64,000 nucleotides of DNA from Tillandsia leiboldiana. Taxonomy: Eukaryota; Streptophyta; Magnoliopsida; Poales; Bromeliaceae. Below are positions 22,302 to 37,751 of the stretch, piece by piece. The stretch's first letter is position 1; the number at the start of each line of letters is the position of its first letter. The stretch covers positions 10,790,838-10,854,837 of the forward strand of contig CM055080.1 of the NCBI GenBank assembly GCA_029204045.2. Direction: 5' to 3'. Below the pieces are notes generated by a model that saw nothing but the letters and a program-made list of their open reading frames with translations, did not search any database and was not told the DNA's origin. The translations under genes and the position numbers were made by a program.

Positions 22302-22401
22302 NNNNNNNNNNNNNNNNNNNNNNNNNNNNNNNNNNNNNNNNNNNNNNNNNNNNNNNNNNNNNNNNNNNNNNNNNNNNNNNNNNNNNNNNNNNNNNNNNNN
22401 N
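22302..22401. other. Assembly gap (100 N)
   Basis: Exactly 100 undetermined bases inside the large transposon. The 3' part of the PMD gene could be hidden here. Confidence 0.99.
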
Positions 22402-22725
22402 TAATGTCACAATATAAGAGAACTAAATTGTGAGATTGAGTACAATCTAAATTCTCAAATGTGTTGTCATATATATACAAAATAGCTAAATTTGATCTTA
22501 AAAAGACACGCTATAATTCGTGGTTTCATTAAGGTGATATATACATAAATGTAACTTTATAAAATAATATAGGACTGAAACAAATATGAAACTCACCGAA
22601 ACTTCAGTTCGAAAAAAAAGAGCAGGATGGCTAAATTTCTGTACACCCTTCATATCCATCGTATTAAGAATATGAAAATATACATTTATCACCTATATTA
22701 GAAAACAACAAGAAATTATGTTAAA

Positions 22726-22756
<31 letters not shown>
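22402..22756. other. Non-coding AT-rich part of the large transposon, ending in (CA)n(TA)n
   Basis: No coding signal. A short (CA)n-(TA)n microsatellite at 22728-22759 precedes a MITE. Confidence 0.45.
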
Positions 22757-22759
<3 letters not shown>

Positions 22760-22931
22760 GAGCAATGCTACATGTACACCCCGAAGGGGTGTATATCATA
22801 CACCTCCACCATTTTAATGGTGGCGATATCTTTTACGGGTCACATCGATTGACCCATCATCACACCCCACCCATTGGATGGGTGGGGTGTGTGATATACA
22901 CCCCGAATGGGGTGTACGGGTAGCATTTTCC
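22760..22931. mobile_element. Hairpin MITE, family A copy (172 bp), inverted relative to 16346-16517
   Basis: Ends AGCAATGCTACATGTACACC and GGTGTACGGGTAGCATTTTCC, with the shared interior in reverse order. TA repeats lie on both sides. It lies directly downstream of the last visible PMD-gene exon. Confidence 0.83.
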
Positions 22932-22969
22932 TATATATATATATATATATATATTACAAGATTTAACTA

Positions 22970-25460
<2,491 letters not shown>

Positions 25461-26019
25461 ATCTTCAGCTGCATTATAAAAATCACGTGTAGCAATTCAT
25501 TAATTATTCTAAAACACTTAAATTACAAGAGAATAATGCTTAATATTTTCAATTCAACATGTCATTATATTTGTTGGAACACAAAAAAAGATATTAAAAA
25601 AAACTAAATTCTTCTGTGAGAATGAAAAGGGATCTTTCATTAGCTAATTAAAAAAATTAAGAACGATTTTTTTATAAAGAGAACTACCATTATCCTAGTG
25701 TACAAAACAGAATGTACCTGTAGTGAATACGATTATCCTAGTGCACAAATAAGTGTACCGGTACACAAAAAAGTGTACCGGTACATATGTGTTCCAAAAG
25801 GTTCGTACCGGTACACAATTACACAATGAACAAAATTTGTTTTTCCCAAATGTGGTTAAGTGGGTAATAGTGGAAAGAGATAGTGGAAATGGTCTAATTG
25901 GGTGGCATCTATAACTGTGCTTAACCCATCTATAACTGTGCTTAACCCATCTATATGAATTTGTACACTTATTTCAGAATTAACAAGATTAACATAAATT
26001 GAAGCAAAAACACAAAAAG
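25461..26019. other. Upstream region of the PMD gene
   Basis: AT-rich. Includes the right-hand cluster of GTACCGGTAC palindromes (25758-25815) and a short duplication CTATAACTGTGCTTAACCCAT (25908 and 25930). Confidence 0.55.
25758..25815. repeat. GTACCGGTAC palindromes (right subterminal cluster)
   Basis: Three copies in under 60 bp, about 0.65 kb from the right end of the large element, mirroring the left cluster. Confidence 0.8.
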
Positions 26020-26457
26020 AAAAAAAAAAAAAGAATACCCTACCGATCGGCGCGGTGAGGCGAGGTAACTAAACCCTAAACCCTACACAATGGAGGTGAC
26101 GGAGGCGACAGAGCTCTTCGTTGAGCGGTCCTCGGGTGCTTCGCAAGGCGATTCCAAGGCAACCCTAAACGACGGAGACGATAGAGCCCTGGTTTTACCG
26201 GCCCTCGCCTGCTGGTTGACAGTCGAAGCGAGCGAGCGAGAGAAAGAGAAAGAGCACTAGAGAGAGAGCGGGAGCGCGAGAGAGAGAGAGGGAATGGGGA
26301 GAGAGAGCGAGCGCGAGAGAGAGAAAGAGAGAAAAGGTTAGGCGGGGTGAGAATAGAGTATATGGAAATCCCGCTTAATTGGAACTAAATCCCAGCCGCA
26401 CATGGTTCGGGGTGTATGATGTACACCCCGAACCATGGTGTACCGGTAGCACTACTC
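26020..26457. repeat. Right subterminal GA-rich region and hairpin terminus of the large element
   Basis: On the minus strand it reads hairpin terminus (GTGCTACCGGTACACC, GGGGTGTACATCATACACCCC), GGCTGGGATT, CT-rich tract, CTCGCTTCGACTGTCAACCAG. The CT tract and CGCTTCGAC-ACCAG motif match 15460-15550 near the left end. Confidence 0.7.
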
Positions 26458-26473
26458 ATATATATATATATAT

Positions 26474-27011
26474 GTAGAGTTGTGCTCGAAAACTATCGAT
26501 AGCAAATATGTTTCGTTTGCTACTGATTTACTTTCGATAATTGAACCTCAAAATCGACGATCGATATTTTTGAACATGATCTGTATCATTTAAAATACGT
26601 AAAAATTAAATTTTAAATTTTTTTGATGTCATTGACTTAATAATCAGATGATTGCATATTTTATAATTTTAATGATCAATATAAAATATTTTTTCGTTTA
26701 ACGGTATAAAAAAATTTAAATCAATTAAATTTTGGTTAGAAAATTATTTACACTATTTAAAACAAGATTTATACTTTTGATTTTGATTACAAAGCTTTTA
26801 TCATCATTTTTTTATGAATATTTATTTTCAGATATTTATTTAATTTGTGTCCGCTTGATGAACAAGAGAATAATATAAAAAAAATAAAATTTAATTTCTA
26901 AATAGTGTAAATGATTTAGATCATACCGATCGTCGGTTTGGAAACCTAGCCAATCATCGAAAATAAATTAATAGCAATAGAGCTCGTTTACTACTGATAG
27001 TATTAAAACTC

Positions 27012-27016
<5 letters not shown>
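26474..27016. mobile_element. Putative non-autonomous inverted-repeat element (~540 bp)
   Basis: Starts TAGAGTTGTGCTCGAAAACTATCGATAG and ends with a degenerate inverted match (CTACTGATAGTATTAAAACTCAACTATA). It lies between TA microsatellites. Internal pairs (ACGATCGATATTTTTG / CGATCGTCGGTTTGG) are also inverted. No coding capacity. Confidence 0.5.

Positions 27017-27098
<82 letters not shown>
27017..27098. repeat. (AT)n microsatellite
   Basis: About 41 AT units between two inverted-repeat elements. Confidence 0.97.

Positions 27099-27680
<582 letters not shown>

Positions 27681-27739
<59 letters not shown>
27681..27739. repeat. (AT)n microsatellite
   Basis: About 29 AT units directly after a family D MITE. 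Confidence 0.96.
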
Positions 27740-27741
<2 letters not shown>

Positions 27742-27909
27742 TACTATAAGTGGCTCAATCCCTTTTGCACCCTCCTATGTGTTCAACCATGAAATTTGCC
27801 TACAATTTACAAAGAGCATATTGTTAATAAGCATATTATATTAGTAGCAATAGTGTAGCTAAAAGAAATTTAAGTAATTAAGAACCGTATTATTAATGAA
27901 GTTAATTCC

Positions 27910-29686
27910 TTACTTTAGCACATCTTTCCAGTCAAGATCAATGTTCAGATCATCCAGATTGAGGCTCTCCCACCCATCGAACGGACCCGAAGTTGACGAT
28001 TCACCGATCGATCCATCGCTCGAGTTGATCGGGTCGACCCCACCGCAGTTCACCGGCGAAGACGAAACCAATGAAGGCGTAAAATTTGAAGTAACCGGCG
28101 CGTAGAGATTGTTAGCAGTACTTGCACCGTTGATACTCTCTAACCCTACTTGATCACTCGAGCTTGAACCCTCGACAGGCACGGTCGCGACCGCATCATC
28201 TCCATCGAGAAAATTGCTAAGAGGGTTCATGAATCCTAAACCCGATAGGCTCAAATTCGAGTTGAGCATCCCCTCATGTTGGGCTCTAAATTGTTTGAGA
28301 TCACTCAATTGTTTGTTCCACAAAGAGGTTTGTGGTGAACCCATCAAGTCCAAGTTTGTAGCAGTAGTTGTTGTAGTTGCACTGTTTGTTAAGACATGTA
28401 CAAGGCCCTGCAACAGCTGCAGCTTGGCTAGGTTTGCAGCATCAGCTTGAAGTCTAAGAGCGTTGTCGAAATGGCTCCGTAAGTTTCCGACATTGTCGGC
28501 GGCGAGGAGTAGGTTGGGAACGCTCGCGAAGAGATCGAGATCGGCCCGCGGCTTGTGCGTCACCGGGTTGATGCCCATGTTAAGGAGCTTCTTCCTCATG
28601 TGTGTGTTCCAGTAGTTCTTGATCTCGTTATCGGTTCTTCCAGGTAATCGTGCAGCGATCGATGACCACCTTTGAGAATTAAACTTCAATTAGATATGAA
28701 TTTAGCTTGATAAAAATATATAGAAAGAAGAGAGGGTTTTTATTTTTAATCTTTTCGTTGTAACGATGATGTAACAACTAATTCCCAAAAATGATATTAT
28801 AGCTATTAATTAAGTTATAATTAATAGACTCACTTGATAATATATATATATATATATATGATCATGATGGTTGAAGTAGCTAGTCATCATATTATTATTG
28901 CCTCGTCTTTTATAGAAGATGATGTTGCAGCTAAAATGATAGTCACACATGCTCTTAGGCTGCGTCTCGTTAATTTGAAAACTAAAGATTAAAGTTCATG
29001 GCATGTTCAGTTACAACTAGTGCAATATCCCAATATACAAAAAAATGGAAATGAAATGAGAGGTGTAACTCTAGTGTTTGAAATATTTTTATATAAAATG
29101 TATAATACAACTAAATTTCTTAATCTGATTATGATATTTTAGATAGTGATAAGGTATAATAAGTAAGTTAAAATAATTTTAGAATAAGTGACTCTTGTAA
29201 CAAAAAAGTTAGGAAAGAAAATGATAGAGGAGTACTATCTGTACACTCTAAATGGGATGTATATCCTACACTCACCCCATCCTGAGATGGGTATTTTTCT
29301 ACTCGTCCCATCGATGGGACGAGTGAAATTCACCCCACCTCAGAATGGGGTGGGTGTAAGATGTACACCCCAATTAGGGTGTACATCTAGCATTTTCCGA
29401 AAATGATAATAGGCATATACTTGTTTCCAAGGAGAGAGTGCAAGTTGATGATGAGCTTCTCTTCCTCCATGGAGAACCTCCCTCTCTTGATACCAGGCCT
29501 GAGGTAGTTGGTCCACCGGAGGCGGCAGCTCTTGCCGCAGCGATTGAGGCCAGCCAGCTTCGGCATACGCCGCCAGCACCCGTGGCCGTGCTTCTCGACG
29601 TAATCCGTGAGCAACTTGTCCTCCTCCGGCATCCATGGCCCCTTCTTCAGATCCGCTTCGACGTCGCAACACGGGACCCTCCCCAT
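27910..29686 (-). CDS. R2R3-MYB transcription factor (MYB39/MYB9/MYB107-like)
   Basis: Nuclear DNA-binding regulator of 341 residues. Exon 1 is 29686-29421 and exon 2 is 28669-27910. The junction splits the Lys89 codon (AA|G) at GT (29420) and AG (28670), the usual second-intron position in this family. R2 is about residues 13-63 (W18, W38, W58) and R3 about 66-115 (F71, W90, W109), including GLNRCGKSCRLRWTNYLRP and LPGRTDNEIKNYWNTHMRKK. It continues LLNMGINPVTHKPR, which resembles the clade of Arabidopsis MYB39/MYB9/MYB107, known suberin regulators. The C-terminus is acidic (DGWESLNLDDLNIDLDWKDV), a likely activation region. The common first intron is absent: R2 and the start of R3 share one exon. 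The intron holds a hairpin MITE 22 bp from the donor. The subgroup assignment is inference. Confidence 0.92.
28840..28859. repeat. Short (AT)n tract in the MYB intron
   Basis: About ten AT units. Confidence 0.9.
29227..29398. mobile_element. Hairpin MITE, family A, with 10-bp target duplication, in the MYB intron
   Basis: Ends GAGGAGTACTATCTGTACAC and GTGTACATCTAGCATTTTCC, with an inner CTCGTCCCATCGATGGGACGAG palindrome. It is flanked by a perfect 10-bp direct repeat, GAAAATGATA, at 29217-29226 and 29399-29408. A 9-10 bp duplication is typical of Mutator-like elements and gives the best-defined boundaries of this family in the window. Confidence 0.92.
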
Positions 29687-29883
29687 TTATATGTTCTCCT
29701 TTTCCCTGCATGCATGCATGAAAGAATATATACAAATAACAAGTTATATGCCTAGCATTAATGTTAGGGTTAGGATTTGGGTGTACGTTGGCGTGTGAAC
29801 GAATGTTGTTGTGTGACAAACCTTTGGGAATGTTGAAGTTGGATGGATTTGGTTAATTAGTTGTGGGCCTTGTGGTGTTAGGG

Positions 29884-29891
29884 TTTTTATA
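29884..29891 (-). promoter_or_regulatory. Candidate TATA box of the MYB gene
   Basis: TATAAAAA on the minus strand, about 200 bp upstream of the MYB ATG. The spacing would leave a leader of roughly 170 bp. Confidence 0.4.
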
Positions 29892-29990
29892 CAGGTTTTG
29901 TACATATATAATTGATTAAATTAACCAAGTCTTCGTCTAAAGGCCATACTCATTCCCTCCATTATGACTTAGCAGCCAAATTCTATATGA

Positions 29991-30223
29991 GTCCGGCTAA
30001 AATACTATCGATAGCACCAAACAATTAATGCTATTAAGTTTTCTGTCATTGGATGAAAAAATATACGGTTGAAATTATAATGATCCCCTAAAATTTTTAC
30101 TATTCAAACAACCACCTAGTAAACCCTAGGAGATCAGTATCATCTTAACCACACATTTTTTAATCCAAATGCTAAAAAATTTGATAGCATCAATAACTTG
30201 GTGCTATCGATAATATTCTAGCC

Positions 30224-30230
<7 letters not shown>
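29991..30230. mobile_element. MITE, family D copy 2 (~240 bp)
   Basis: GTCCGGCTAAAATACTATCG start and AATATTCTAGCCTAATTAT end, very similar throughout to the copy at 27444. A long (AT)n tract follows. It lies about 300 bp upstream of the MYB start codon. Confidence 0.82.

Positions 30231-30316
<86 letters not shown>
30229..30316. repeat. (AT)n microsatellite
   Basis: About 44 AT units after a family D MITE. Confidence 0.97.
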
Positions 30317-30319
<3 letters not shown>

Positions 30320-30730
30320 ATTCCTATCTATACATATTTTCTAATAAGTATATTTTGAAGAAGCTTTGAATGAGAAGAGAAGTTTAGGACTGCTATAAAT
30401 AATGCACTGTTCCGTATGTACAAAAGACACGTACGTACCATATATTCTCCATGCAAATTAATTAAAGATCTATTTTGGCTTGTAACTGTTTTATATTACG
30501 GATAAATTAAAGCACTCTTCCATACGTACAAAAGAATCAAATTATTATTGTTGATAGGTTTTTTATTATTTGAATAAAAATTTGGAAAATTAGAATGATA
30601 GTATTTTTCTGGGTTGTTGGTAGAATAATTAACCTAATTAGGAGTGGAATTAATTATTAGCTAACATTGAAAAACTTACAAACAAAGTGTTTAATACTTT
30701 TAAAATTAAGTATCATAGCCGGACTCTCTC
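30317..30730. other. Intergenic, nothing recognised
   Basis: AT-rich, no gene-like signal. Confidence 0.5.
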
Positions 30731-31670
30731 TCTCTCTATCTATACTATATATAAAAACGGATCTATCTACATAAAAAAATTAAGTTTCATATTTTTTTTA
30801 TTTGTTTCATTTATTAAATATTTATACATTATTTTATATTTTTTTCTATATTTTTAAATTATCTAAAAAAATCAGAAACAAATCAAATTTTATAAATAAA
30901 TTACAAATAAAAAAAATCGAAACAAATCAAATAAAATAAAATTAAAAAATAAATTAATTTAAATTTATATTCAAGTCACTAATAAATATTCAAACCAACA
31001 ATCAAAACAATCAAATTTAGAAAAAATTAAATTTATAAAAAAATTAAAAAAATTAAATTTTAAAAAGGAATAAAAAATATGCTACAAAATATTTATATAG
31101 AAAAACTAAGTTCCACACTCCATTATTTATTTTTTCATTTATTAAATATTTATATATTATTTTATTATTTTCTATATTTTTAAATTATCTCAAACTAAGG
31201 AATATATTTTTATTATTTTTTCTATATTTTTAAATTATCTCAAAACGGATATTTTTTTTTATTTTTGTACCGCAAAAAGAAATTTATTTTTATCATTTTG
31301 GCAAAAAAAAAATAGAAAGAATCAAATTTATAAAAAAATAAAATAAAAATCAAATTTTAAAAGTGAATAAAAGAATATGCCAAAAAAACATTTAGTAGAA
31401 AAACTAAGTTCCACATTCTTTTTTAAAATTTTTTTATTTATAAATATTTTCAAATTTTATACTTTTTTAGACGGAAAAATAAATATTTTCAAATTTTACA
31501 TCCACTTTTTTTTTTTTTCTGTAACTGATATTTTTTAATTATTTATTTATAAAAAAATTTTACTTTTTTTAAAAAATAAAAGAATATGCAAAAAAAAAAA
31601 AAAAATTTATATTTTCAATTTTTTTACTTTTTTTTTTTTGGCGGCAAAAGAAATATTTTCAAATTAATCG
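30731..31670. repeat. A/T-rich repetitive region with ~300-bp degenerate direct repeats
   Basis: The motif GAAAAACTAAGTTCCACA or a close form occurs near 30771, 31099 and 31399, each followed by similar T-rich then A-rich blocks. The start TCTATACTATATATAAAAAC resembles Helitron-like 5' ends, but no 3' hairpin was found, so no class is assigned. Confidence 0.45.
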
Positions 31671-32298
31671 AAGGCCTTATTATCAAATTTGAATCGAAAG
31701 CACAAAATCAATCCTAACTTAAAACCACTATAGCCCAACTCTTCCCAATTCTTCAACTCTCTCTCTCTCTCTCTCTCTGCATCCGTACGTGTGTGTGCGT
31801 GTATGCGTGCGTATATATATTCACACGGATGCGTGAGCGAATGCATGATGCATGAGTGGGTTTATGTGTTTGTAAAGAATTAATTGATCACCACAAGTAA
31901 TTAATACAAGAAACTAGCCTGGTACAATTGATGAGAGGGCATTCAAATTGGCGACCAACACTATCAAAACATGAACAATCAAACAAGAACTTAAGCTTTT
32001 GAAGTTTTTAGCTAACTACAAGTCAAACTTTTTGATTAATCCAATTTAATTATCTACCTAATCATCAAAAAATTAATCTTTTAGATAGCCACGAGAAAAT
32101 CGATCTCTATTGAACAAAATAAGCATCATTTAGAATGAATAAAGAAATGGGATAAGTGCTTTTTTAATTATCTTCAAAAAGACATGCAAATGAGAAATTG
32201 GCTGAGCCAATTAATTTCAAGCTATGCCTATCATATAAAAAAAATGTTAGCTAGGTTTTCATCTTCAGTTTAATGTGATATATAGGGTTTAATTTTAG

Positions 32299-32305
<7 letters not shown>
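31671..32305. other. Intergenic, nothing recognised
   Basis: Contains a short CT run (31758-31778) and GT-rich bits. No gene. Confidence 0.45.

Positions 32306-32387
<82 letters not shown>
32306..32387. repeat. (AT)n microsatellite
   Basis: About 40 AT units. Confidence 0.97.
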
Positions 32388-32395
<8 letters not shown>

Positions 32396-32920
32396 TAATT
32401 ATCAGTAAACAATTCTTCACCAGTACGAATTCCTAGTCATGTGGACTTAAACAAATGGTTGATTTTTCATATGCTGACTTTTAAATTCATGTTCATCCGC
32501 TTGTCATTAACATGTACTAGCTAGCTAGTTATTAAAGTATGATAGTTCATTATTTTAATATGTTTCAAACCATAATTAGTAATGTTTAGTTGTAGTAATT
32601 ATTCCTTAGGAAGAAACTAAGTAATTTTGTTATGCGTTTACATGCTCGATCATAACATCACCATCACCTTCCCCTTATTAATTTCCACCATCTTTGTAGA
32701 CCATTACAAGTAATGCAGTTATGGTTTGGTGGATTTGACAACATATCATAGTCACAAAGAAGCAACCTAGCTAGAACATTAACCAATCAATATATATATG
32801 CGCCCCATAAATTAAACTAAACTAAAATTGCAAAAAGATACCTTCCACATTATACACAGGTCACGTTTCCATTTTGTATCCATAATAAGACTATTATTCT
32901 TAGTACTCTTAGACTATTAT
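32388..32920. other. Intergenic, nothing recognised
   Basis: AT-rich with no gene-like signal. Confidence 0.45.
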
Positions 32921-34320
32921 TTAAATATTTTAAATATACTAGATTAACTATAACTGAGCCGATCATCGATTCAGAAGTTTTATCATCAAAAATGGCTCAG
33001 TAGCATGTAGACCTCTATGCTCTTAATAGCACACTAGTTTTATACTGACTATTGTGCTATTAAAAGCATGAAGCTCGTTTTCGATGATGGAACTTTCGAA
33101 TCGATTGTCACCTCCATTAGACTTGATCTAATTACATATTTGAAATATTTAGAAATTATATTTTATAATTTTTTTTACTATTTATTAATTTAGTGATCGA
33201 AAGGATTAAAAATGGATAGCTAAAAATAAAAATCTTATAAAAAATTATGATGTAGCATTAAAATTTTCGATCAAAAATATTAATTTTGTTGTAAATAGTA
33301 TAAAAATTTTTTTATCAAAATTTTATCTGATTTAAATACTTCTACATCGTTAAAAATATAAACGACATACATCAACTATTAAAAATTATTTTTTTTTAGA
33401 GAAAGGCAGTGCACTACTCGCTTCATTCAATAAGAAAGTGAATTAGACTACAATGAGACATCACGGTCTCCCAAAAAAAAAAAAGAAAAAAAAAAGTTGT
33501 TTTGGAATATCACTGTGAGACTTCTACAAACAACAATTGCAGCCACTAATCTGTCCCCTAATCCCCTCCCACTGTTCATCACCTAAACTATTAAAAATTA
33601 TTGATTTTAAAAATTTTGATCACTAGGTAAATAATAATGACAAAACTACAAAATTTATTTTTCAAGTATTTCAAATATGTTAGATCAAGGCTAATAGAGC
33701 CGATTGTTGATTCGAAAGTTTCATCATCAAAAATGGCTTAGGTGCACGAAGACCTCCGTGCTCCTAATAGCACACTAGTCCTGTTATATATATATATTAC
33801 ATCTCATATGTTTTCGGAGGTCTCCGTATTTGTAATTAAGTTGTTTTCGATGATGGGACATCCAATTCGATATTCAGTTCCGTTAGACATAATCTATGCT
33901 ATTAGAATTATTTAGAAACTAAATTTCATAATATTTTGACATTATTTACCAAGCGATCAAAGAGTTTCAAAAATAACTATTTTAACGGCCGATGTGGCAC
34001 GTTTATAAGTTCAACGGTATAGAACAATCCAAATTAGGTGAAACTTTAATAGAAAATTCTATTTAACATCAAACGTAAGACTAATATTTTTGATTTGAAA
34101 TTTGAGTCTTTTATTATTATTTTTTATAAAATTTTTATTTTTATTCATTCATTTTGGGGCAACTCGTTCATTAGGCAAAAAAAATTAAAAAATTATGAAA
34201 TTTGGTTTTACATATTTTCAAGATCAAATCTAACGAAACCGATAACAAAATCGGATGTCCCATTATTAAAAACAACTTACGAGTACGAAGACTACTTTCG
34301 AAAGAATAGAAGCCTAGTTA
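32921..34320. repeat. Dispersed foldback repeats, family G
   Basis: Two or more diverged units share GATCATCGATTC.GAA..TTT.ATCATCAAAAATGGCT followed by AAGACCTCCGTGCTC.TAATAGCACACTAGT, with inverted partners (TTTTCGATGATGG.A..T at 33078 and 33843). Similar sequence occurs at about 59830-60200 and 62540-62770. Exact ends are not resolved and there is no coding capacity. Confidence 0.55.
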
Positions 34321-34343
34321 TATATATATATATATATATATAT

Positions 34344-34575
34344 AGTTGTGCTGGAATGCTATTGATAGCACCAGCCCAATTTTACCATCCATTTTGTAGT
34401 CCTTGGATCGCATTAAGATTCGTGTAAGCTCTTCAATTAAAAAGAAGAGCTTTTTATTTTTTACTTTTTCTTTTCTTTTTTTTTATTAAAGAGTCTCCAC
34501 GAATCTCAATGCGATCCAATGGCTACAAAATGAATGGCAAAATTGGGTTGGTGCTATCAATAGCATTCCAGCCCA
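34344..34575. mobile_element. MITE, family E (~230 bp)
   Basis: Ends GTTGTGCTGGAATGCTATTG and CAATAGCATTCCAGCCCAAC are inverted repeats, with inner arms CCCAATTTTACCATCCATTTTGTAG.C.TTGGATCGCATT mirrored on the other side. Flanked by TA repeats. Confidence 0.82.
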
Positions 34576-34748
34576 ACTCTCTCTATATATATATATATAT
34601 ATATGCTAGACACAATTCACATACTATTATTCTTAACATCTTCCCTAACACATGTTAGGTTTTGCTATTATGTGGCAAGAACAGAATACAATCGGATGAA
34701 ATCTACGTATTGGTCAGCAACTAACATGTCGCACAAACACAATATATC

Positions 34749-34896
<148 letters not shown>

Positions 34897-35130
34897 ACTA
34901 GCTTGCGGTATAAGCAGCTTCGCGTAATAGCCGCAACTATAGAACATGTGATTACCAAATCGACGAGAAATAGTTTGGGAGTGTTAACAAAGTTTCCTAA
35001 AGCTTAAGTATTAATTAGTTGGAGAGTTCCACATTATATACAGGTCAGCTTTTCATTTTCTACATTAATTAGTATCCTGTATTCACTAAGCTTGCATTCT
35101 CACTAGCTCATCTTTATTTTTAGTTGTAGG

Positions 35131-35216
<86 letters not shown>
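35131..35216. repeat. (AT)n microsatellite
   Basis: About 43 AT units immediately before a family C MITE. Confidence 0.97.
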
Positions 35217-35220
<4 letters not shown>

Positions 35221-35413
35221 TATATACTTTAAAAAGTATAAATCCAGTTATGCTTGTAAATTTTTATTATTGTATTTGTATTGAGATTTGTGCAATTGTA
35301 TTTTCTCATTTTCTCTTCTTAATTGACGATACAATTACACAAATCTCAATGCAAATCTAATGATAAAAAATTCAAAAATATAATTTGGCTTGTGCTTTAA
35401 AAGTATACAAGCT

Positions 35414-35418
<5 letters not shown>
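35215..35418. mobile_element. MITE, family C copy 2
   Basis: Starts TAGTTTATATACTTTAAAAAG and ends TTTAAAAGTATACAAGCTCT. Inner TTGTATTGAGATTTGTGCAAT pairs with ATTACACAAATCTCAATGCAA. Flanked by (AT)n on the left and (CT)n(AT)n on the right. Confidence 0.78.
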
Positions 35419-35465
<47 letters not shown>

Positions 35466-35466
35466 A

Positions 35467-35492
<26 letters not shown>
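35419..35492. repeat. (CT)n-(AT)n-(AG)n compound microsatellite
   Basis: A CT run, a TA run and an AG run form a near-perfect palindrome between two family C MITEs. Confidence 0.93.
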
Positions 35493-35500
<8 letters not shown>

Positions 35501-35702
35501 TTATATGCTTTTAAAAGTATAAGTCCATGCATACTTGTGAATTTTTTACTATTGAATTTGTGTTGGAATTTATATTTTATACTTGCTCTTTCTCTCTCTT
35601 TAGTTGACTTTACAATAGCACAAATCTCAATATAAATTTAATGATAAAAAATTTACAACTATAAAATAATTTATATTTTTAAAAATATATAAGCTCTATT
35701 AT
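35493..35702. mobile_element. MITE, family C copy 3
   Basis: GTAGAGCTTATATGCTTTTA start and AAAAATATATAAGCTCTATT end, with the AGTTGACTTTACAATAGCACAAATCTC core. It is more diverged than copy 1. Confidence 0.75.
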
Positions 35703-36849
35703 ATGGCAATAGATTTTTGCTTAAAAATTATACCAAAACAAAAATCAATTTATTAGTCATATATTGCTTTCTCACAATTAAGTTCATCTTGGTGGAGGTT
35801 TTACCATGCATGCAATTAAGCAGCTCATCACTTCATCATCATCTCGTCATAACGATCACTATCTCTATCTCGAAAGCATTTGAATTTTTAAAATTTCTTT
35901 TTAATGAAGCAACGTTTCTATTCCTCAGAATAATTATTTGGTGATTAGTTATACTTCCCTAACTAACATACACTTTAAATAATGGCTATAGGAAGCCACT
36001 TAATTGGATTTCTAAAAAGGTGGTCATCAAATCAACGTAGTTTAATTAGCATTAATTGTTTCGTAAGAAGCATTGGAAATAATAATTTTTGTATTCTTTT
36101 TAACTTATTAAACAAATATTTGGATAAGTGATATGATATCAGAGCCGTTGTCAAACTTCCTAAAGAGGTCACGGGTTAACTAATTGCGCTGTTTTAAATT
36201 ATATAACATAATTATTACTTTTAAAAAACTTAAAATATTTATATATTTTATATCTAATATTCTTTTTTTATGTATGAATTTAAAATTTTTTAATAAATTC
36301 AAAACGTATGCCGACTGAATTACATGAAAACAAATTAAATAACGTTAGAAATTTGACGGGACTCGAATTCTTGATCTTCTATTCTGATACCATATTAAAT
36401 CAAATTCAGAATTTCTTATTCTGATCGCACACGCTTTCACATGCGCAAAGTTAAGAGGTTGAATCCTTCTTGGGTGTGGGCATGCATGATTCATTGATGA
36501 TGATGATGAATTAATTAATTAATTAATTAATTAATTAATTAATTAAAAAGTGTTAACTGTTCCTAACTCTCTAAAGTAAATGGCAAGGAGCTGATGAGTG
36601 ATATCCCAAGTCCCAAGTAAGTTTATTTTTATAAAAAATAAATAAAACAGATGATATATTATATTTTTTTAAAAAAAGATTAATTAAAAAATTATTTTTA
36701 AATCATTTATGTATATCTAAAAAACTGAAAATTTATAATATTTTACGGTTAATTTGATGCGTTGCTTGCTTAACGATGCGGAACAATAATATTAATCTAA
36801 TTGATTGGCAAAAAAAAAATTATTAAAAAATTCTGTTCACACTCTATGC

Positions 36850-36852
<3 letters not shown>
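35703..36852. other. Intergenic, no gene recognised
   Basis: Includes a (TTAA)n microsatellite at about 36511-36546. A stretch near 36130-36400 (TGATATCAGAGC, CTGATACCATATT) faintly resembles retrotransposon primer-site context but is too short and degraded to call. Confidence 0.4.

Positions 36853-36929
<77 letters not shown>
36853..36929. repeat. (AT)n microsatellite
   Basis: About 38 AT units. Confidence 0.97.
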
Positions 36930-36933
<4 letters not shown>

Positions 36934-37751
36934 TTGCATTTCACTGTCTAAATAATTAAAATCAACAATATTCCCTATCTAGCTTGAATCTAGAGAAAAT
37001 TAAGGATAAAGAATAATTTAATTTGGATCTTCAACTAGAAACTATGTACATATATGTTCCCTTACTTCACTCTTTCTACAAGGGATAAAAATCATTCTCT
37101 TGTTGAAGTGTTTACGCTACAATTAAGCTTTGACATATTAATCAAACCAGTTAATTAATTTGACATAAAAATAAATAAATAAAAAATAAAAAGAAAAAAA
37201 AAAGAAGCTAAGGAAAGTAAAGTTATTTCCTTGTGCACTCTAACGAAGATACATATATAAATTGATCTGGTAGAAGTGGTTGGGTAAGAATTGGTTGTGA
37301 CATGGTCTCTCGCACGTGCGAGAGCGAGACACGTGTGTATACACGAACATATTTACTAAATTTAAACTTAAAACCTATTTCCAAAATTAAAATCAAATTT
37401 CAAGAAACGGGGGATTCCTCACTCCCGCTCTATTTTTTGTTGGATCGAAGCGGGTTTGAAACGGATTAATTTTAATTCTATTTTTCGCCACCACTTACCG
37501 CTTCATTTAGCGCATATCAGAATGGAAGCGAGTTTTTGACATATTTTTTTGACGGAACGGAGCAGATCAACAGAGGAAAAGAGGATACATCAGGGTATAT
37601 ACGGAGCGAACCCGAATCCATTTGCCGACCCGAATCCATTTGCATCCCATCTGGTCCGTCAAGCGGGCTATGTTGGGCCACTGGTCCAAAAAATCCGGCC
37701 CAACACAACACAGATATATATATAGATAATGTCAGCACAGTAAACCCAAAT
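36930..37751. other. Intergenic, no gene recognised
   Basis: No supported gene. A short palindrome, TCTCGCACGTGCGAGAGCGAGA, occurs at about 37309. Confidence 0.45.
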
